This document shows, piece by piece, positions 13,138-13,147 of a stretch of DNA of 13,147 bases (the stretch's first letter is position 1; every line of letters begins with the position of its first letter). The DNA lies in contig JAKAYM010000041.1 in the NCBI GenBank assembly GCA_021826795.1, positions 1-13,147 on the forward strand, in the 5' to 3' direction. This stretch comes from Thermoplasmata archaeon (GTDB lineage Archaea; Thermoplasmatota; Thermoplasmata; Thermoplasmatales; Thermoplasmataceae). The position numbers and the translations under genes are program-made. The notes beneath the pieces were generated by a model. The model saw only the letters and a list, made by a program, of their open reading frames with translations. It did no database searches and had not been told where the DNA came from.

Positions 13138-13147
13138 ATGAGCAAGT
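13138..13147 (+). CDS. Start of an unidentified protein gene (first three codons)
   Basis: ATG AGC AAG (Met-Ser-Lys) follows an AGGTGA ribosome-binding site at 13128-13133 with a four-base gap, the same pattern used by the Sm-like gene. The site starts only four bases after the tRNA-Lys, so the gene is probably read from the tRNA promoter. Too little is present to name it. Confidence 0.5.

Noticed and set aside
1..13147. Defence system, CRISPR array, integrated element or insertion sequence
   Set aside because: No repeat array, transposase, integrase, nuclease or toxin-like frame was found; nearly every gene belongs to housekeeping families.

Overview
The window reads as chromosomal DNA from an archaeon of the Thermoplasmatales type (Ferroplasma, Cuniculiplasma, Picrophilus or Acidiplasma relatives). 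The base composition is A+T-rich, with many ATA, AGA and AGG codons. Genes are preceded either by TATA boxes about 25 bases upstream of the ATG (near-leaderless transcripts) or by AGGTGA-type ribosome-binding sites. A 5S rRNA gene stands alone between protein genes, as in Thermoplasma. The gene set (aIF5A, deoxyhypusine synthase, archaeosine synthase, exosome Csl4, an archaeal Sm protein, archaeal TrpRS) is archaeal. Haem O synthase suggests an aerobic respirer. The genus assignment is inference.

Layout. 1-283 (minus) is the N-terminal 94 codons of aIF5A. 365-1226 (minus) is a broken DUF6159-type membrane protein gene whose reading frame changes twice and contains stops. 1246-4126 (minus) holds an MTA/SAH/5'-deoxyadenosine deaminase-type amidohydrolase downstream of arcS. 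4248-5193 (minus) is a compact unit: csl4, an overlapping 52-residue helical protein, then an Sm-like protein. 5316-6203 (minus) is haem O synthase. 6396-7293 (plus) is an overlapping pair: a 100-residue protein of unknown family and a METTL5-like methyltransferase. tRNA-His(GTG) follows at 7335-7407. 7435-7890 (minus, DUF5680 protein) and 7986-8924 (plus, deoxyhypusine synthase) are divergent. 8995-10323 (minus) is an MFS transporter with an 18-base inverted repeat just upstream of its promoter. 5S rRNA lies at 10435-10554 and trpS at 10616-11908 (plus). trpS overlaps tail to tail with mtnA (11884-12900, minus). tRNA-Lys(TTT) lies at 13051-13124, followed directly by a ribosome-binding site and the first three codons of another gene.

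How the genes fit together. Most are translation and RNA housekeeping: an initiation/elongation factor and the enzyme that starts its hypusine modification, tRNA base modification, an exosome cap with an Sm protein, a probable rRNA/RNA methyltransferase, an aminoacyl-tRNA synthetase, two tRNAs and 5S rRNA. A second thread is recycling of S-adenosylmethionine by-products (deaminase and MtnA). It may connect to the first because spermidine synthesis for hypusine releases methylthioadenosine, and the radical-SAM partner of ArcS releases 5'-deoxyadenosine. That link is inference.

No gene-free stretch exceeds 300 bases once the pseudogene is recognised. I see no insertion sequence, CRISPR array, prophage or defence locus. 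The less explained items are the 52-residue protein, the 100-residue protein, the decayed membrane gene and the operator-like repeat.
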